Source of the DNA: Hyphomonadaceae bacterium
GTDB lineage: Bacteria > Pseudomonadota > Alphaproteobacteria > Caulobacterales > Aquidulcibacteraceae
Direction of reading: 5' to 3'
Assembly (NCBI GenBank): GCA_016791325.1
Contig: JAEUMU010000075.1
Location: forward strand, 1-7,432
Length of the DNA stretch: 7,432 nucleotides
In this document: one piece after another, positions 6,095-7,432 of the stretch
Numbering within the stretch: position 1 is the stretch's first letter
Layout of the letters: every line of letters begins with the position of its first letter
Position numbers and translations under genes: made by a program
The notes under the pieces: generated by a model
What the model was told of the DNA's origin: nothing
Databases searched by the model: none
Seen by the model: only the letters and a program-made list of their open reading frames with translations

Positions 6095-6134
6095 TTCGGC
6101 GAGGTTCGCGAAGCTTTGCGAAGCATCGCGAATG
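6095..6134. repeat. 10-bp-phased repeat array / nested hairpin between regulator and S41-like gene
   Basis: TTCGCGAAGC (6105-6114), TTTGCGAAGC (6115-6124) and ATCGCGAATG (6125-6134) are three consecutive 10-bp units, preceded by a degenerate TTCGGCGAGG (6095-6104). The same bases also fold: TTCGCGA (6105-6111) pairs with TCGCGAA (6126-6132), and GCTT with AAGC inside, with one A-A mismatch and a TGCG loop. A further TTCGCGA copy sits at 6043-6049 next to the S41-like gene's ribosome binding site. OmpR/PhoB-type winged helices bind tandem direct repeats with 10-11 bp pitch, so this is a plausible operator for the adjacent regulator. A leader hairpin is the alternative. Confidence 0.45.
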
Positions 6135-6141
6135 GCGATTT

Positions 6142-6618
6142 TCAGCGCGTGGCCGCCCAGAAAACCGGAATGGCGGCATCCAGCAGCACTTTGGCGGCGA
6201 TAGTCAGCAGCACTATCAGGCCCGCCACCGCCGCGAGCTTGCCATAAGATGTGCCGTTGAGACGCTCCGCCAGCGTCGGGGCCGGGGCTGGCGCGGGCGC
6301 TGCGTTCGCGACCAAGCGGTAACCGCGGCGCGGCACCGTTTGGATCAGGCGCGGATTTCTCGGATCGTCCCCCAGCGCCTGGCGGACCTCGCTGACGAGG
6401 CGGTTGAGCGCGGCGTCGGCGACGACGGGATCGTCCCGCCAGAGCGCTGCGATAAGCGCCGTGCGCTCTACGATTTCGCCGGGCGTGCGCGCGAGTTCGG
6501 CCAGGAAGCGGGTGGCGATCGGCGAGAGCGTGGTTTCGCCATTTGGGCCGGAAAGGGTGCAGCGCACAGTATCGAGCCGGAAGCCGCCGAAAGAAAAAGC
6601 GAGGGCAGGTTCCGGCAT
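6142..6618 (-). CDS. Membrane-anchored winged-helix regulator (ToxR/CadC-like), no periplasmic domain
   Basis: A 158-residue protein. Residues about 8-103 form an OmpR/PhoB-type winged-helix DNA-binding domain: FSFGGFRLDTVRCTL (8-22), LSPIATRFLAELARTPGEIV (31-50), then VVADAALNRLVSEVRQALGD (65-84, recognition helix region) and LIQTVPRRGYRLVA (91-104, the wing; TVPRRGYR is diagnostic for CadC/ToxR-type members). An Ala-Pro linker (106-115) follows, then a hydrophobic helix at about 127-149 and only nine more residues. There is no receiver domain, so phosphorylation is not expected. In CadC/ToxR the helix leads to a periplasmic sensor, which is missing here, so signal input may come from a partner or the membrane. 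The start has a good Shine-Dalgarno (AGGAG, 5 nt spacing). It lies 22 bp after the S24 repressor gene and 113 bp before the S41-like gene, all on the same strand, consistent with one operon. Confidence 0.82.
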   Translation of the reverse strand: MPEPALAFSFGGFRLDTVRCTLSGPNGETTLSPIATRFLAELARTPGEIVERTALIAALWRDDPVVADAALNRLVSEVRQALGDDPRNPRLIQTVPRRGYRLVANAAPAPAPAPTLAERLNGTSYGKLAAVAGLIVLLTIAAKVLLDAAIPVFWAATR

Positions 6619-6640
6619 GGGCTCTCCTGACGCGCAGCGT

Positions 6641-7264
6641 TCACTGGCTGGCCCAGAGGATGCGGGCGATCCAGTCGATTTCGGCGGCTGGCACTTGTCG
6701 CGCCGGATAGGCGGGGTTCACGGACACGAGTTCGATCGACTGATCGTTCTTGCGCCCGAGCACCTTGGCCATCACTTCGCCTGCGCGCGTGCGAACCACA
6801 ACCCGATCGCCGCGCCGCACAGCCGCGCCAGGCTGCACGATGACGATGTCGCCGGCGCGATAGGTGGGCTCCATGGAGTCTCCGGCGATCTCCAGCGCAT
6901 AGACGCGGTCTTCGCCGAGATCAGGAAAGCGTACTGTTTCGTCGGCGCCGACAGGAAAGCCTTGCTCATCAAAAAAGCCATGCGCGCCCGCGCGCGCCAT
7001 GCCGACGATGGGGATGGCGCGCCCTGCGCCGGCCTCGCCGCCCGCAAGCAGGCCTGCGAAATCCTCCCAGCTCGCGTTTGCGGCCGCGAGCGCGCGCGAA
7101 ACGCTCTCAGTCGATGGCCAGCGCGGCTTTCCATCCGGCGCCTGTCGCTTCGATTTATTGAATGTGGTGGGATCGAGCCCCGCCGCGCGCGCCAGCCCGG
7201 ATGCCGAAAGGCCGCGACGTTCCGCCAGCGCATCAATGGCGCGCCAGATTTGGCCATGGCTCAT
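6641..7264 (-). CDS. S24-family autocleavable transcriptional repressor (LexA/CI-like)
   Basis: A 207-residue repressor. Residues about 5-70 are a helix-turn-helix domain (LSASGLARAAGLDPTTFNKS at 19-38, then RWPSTESVSRAL), typical of alphaproteobacterial S24 proteins. The C-terminal half (about 83-203) is the LexA-like S24 serine-lysine protease domain. All catalytic elements are visible: the A92-G93 scissile bond in MARAGAHGFF, the nucleophile S130 in EIAGDSMEPTYRAGD, and the general base K167 in GEVMAKVLGR. The Ser-to-Lys distance of 37 residues equals that of E. coli LexA. Family knowledge suggests RecA-stimulated self-cleavage after DNA damage, but that is not shown here. It is not LexA itself, because the DNA-binding domain is HTH_XRE-like and no LexA-type winged helix is present. 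It is first in an apparent operon with the winged-helix regulator and S41-like gene. The ATG at 7264 lies only 8 bp after a -10 element. Confidence 0.9.
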   Translation of the reverse strand: MSHGQIWRAIDALAERRGLSASGLARAAGLDPTTFNKSKRQAPDGKPRWPSTESVSRALAAANASWEDFAGLLAGGEAGAGRAIPIVGMARAGAHGFFDEQGFPVGADETVRFPDLGEDRVYALEIAGDSMEPTYRAGDIVIVQPGAAVRRGDRVVVRTRAGEVMAKVLGRKNDQSIELVSVNPAYPARQVPAAEIDWIARILWASQ

Positions 7265-7272
7265 GGAGCCTT

Positions 7273-7300
7273 GTTATAGCGCCGATCGCAGGACTATCAA
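7273..7300 (-). promoter_or_regulatory. Promoter of the S24 repressor gene, probably leaderless
   Basis: On the minus strand TTGATA (7300-7295) and TATAAC (7278-7273) are separated by 16 bp. Both hexamers are close to consensus. The repressor ATG begins at 7264, 8 bp after the -10, where transcription would normally start, so the mRNA may be leaderless or nearly so. An AAGG (7272-7269) four bases before the ATG would fall outside such a transcript or at its very 5' end. Confidence 0.55.
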
Positions 7301-7343
7301 CCCAGATGTAGGAAATAAATCCGTCGTTGCGACAATGGGTTGA
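7297..7343. promoter_or_regulatory. Candidate S24 repressor operator: 8-bp inverted repeat TCAACCCA/TGGGTTGA
   Basis: TCAACCCA (7297-7304) and TGGGTTGA (7336-7343) are perfect inverted copies, 31 bp apart. The left copy overlaps the -35 hexamer of the repressor promoter. A small dyad GTCG-TTG-CGAC (7323-7333) lies between them. The arrangement suits autoregulation by a dimeric repressor and control of a divergent gene, but no binding specificity for this protein is known to me. Confidence 0.35.
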
Positions 7344-7384
7344 GGGAAAGGTGCGGCGTTGACTTGAAGAATCGGCCAATCGCT

Positions 7385-7432
7385 ATGGCCGTGAGTTTGC
7401 TTCACGAAGTCGCGACGGGCGTGCTGCGCCTG
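7385..7432 (+). CDS. Possible N-terminus of a divergent plus-strand gene
   Basis: From the ATG at 7385 the frame stays open to the window edge and reads MAVSLLHEVATGVLRL. The 'EVA.GV.RL' pattern resembles the opening of some metallo-beta-lactamase-fold hydrolases, but 16 residues cannot support a family call. There is no clear Shine-Dalgarno before the ATG. An in-frame TTG at 7364 is an alternative start. A TTGACT (7359-7364) could be a -35 element, in which case the ATG would be too close to it. It would be divergent from the S24 repressor and share its control region. Confidence 0.25.
   Translation, partial: MAVSLLHEVATGVLRL

Noticed and set aside
6404..7279. Plus-strand frame of about 290 codons opposite the S24 repressor and winged-helix genes
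   Set aside because: It overlaps two well-identified minus-strand genes and shows no recognisable domain or ribosome binding site.
1..7432. tRNA, rRNA or CRISPR content
   Set aside because: I looked for cloverleaf-like arms with a T-loop motif and for regularly spaced direct repeats with unique spacers and found none. The only phased repeat is the short 10-bp array at 6095-6134, which has no spacers.

Overview
The window looks like chromosomal DNA of a GC-rich alphaproteobacterium. The clearest indicator is a class I lysyl-tRNA synthetase, a form typical of archaea, spirochaetes and alphaproteobacteria. The leaderless-looking S24 repressor promoter and generally weak Shine-Dalgarno (SD) sequences also fit. 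A Caulobacterales/Hyphomonadaceae-type host is my guess and is not proven by anything in the window.

Layout. (a) 1-187: the first 24 codons of an IS1595-type (ISXO2-like) transposase run off the left edge on the minus strand, with their own RBS and promoter, followed by an AT-richer stretch holding a dyad. (b) 188-4078, all minus strand, read right to left: a two-helix small membrane protein, class I lysyl-tRNA synthetase, an Rnk/GreA-C-type RNA polymerase-binding protein, and a CPA2 cation:proton antiporter that has only the membrane domain. The spacers between the last three genes are rich in hairpins. (c) 4178-4672, plus strand: a SixA-like phosphohistidine phosphatase, divergent from the small membrane gene and convergent with the next gene. 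(d) 4697-7264, minus strand: an apparent three-gene cassette read right to left, with an autocleavable S24 (LexA/CI-like) repressor, a winged-helix regulator anchored by a C-terminal membrane helix, and a secreted S41-protease-like protein. (e) 7265-7432: the repressor promoter with an 8-bp inverted repeat, then the possible start of a divergent plus-strand gene.

Region (b) is mostly housekeeping (lysine charging, transcription modulation, ion homeostasis). Region (d) is the most interesting part. A cytoplasmic repressor with an intact Ala-Gly/Ser/Lys cleavage apparatus sits directly before a ToxR/CadC-like regulator that lacks a periplasmic sensor domain. A 10-bp-phased repeat array lies between that regulator and the secreted protein gene, which is the type of site OmpR-family winged helices recognise. 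My inference is a small stress- or envelope-responsive regulatory unit controlling a periplasmic S41-like protein. I do not recognise it as a named system.
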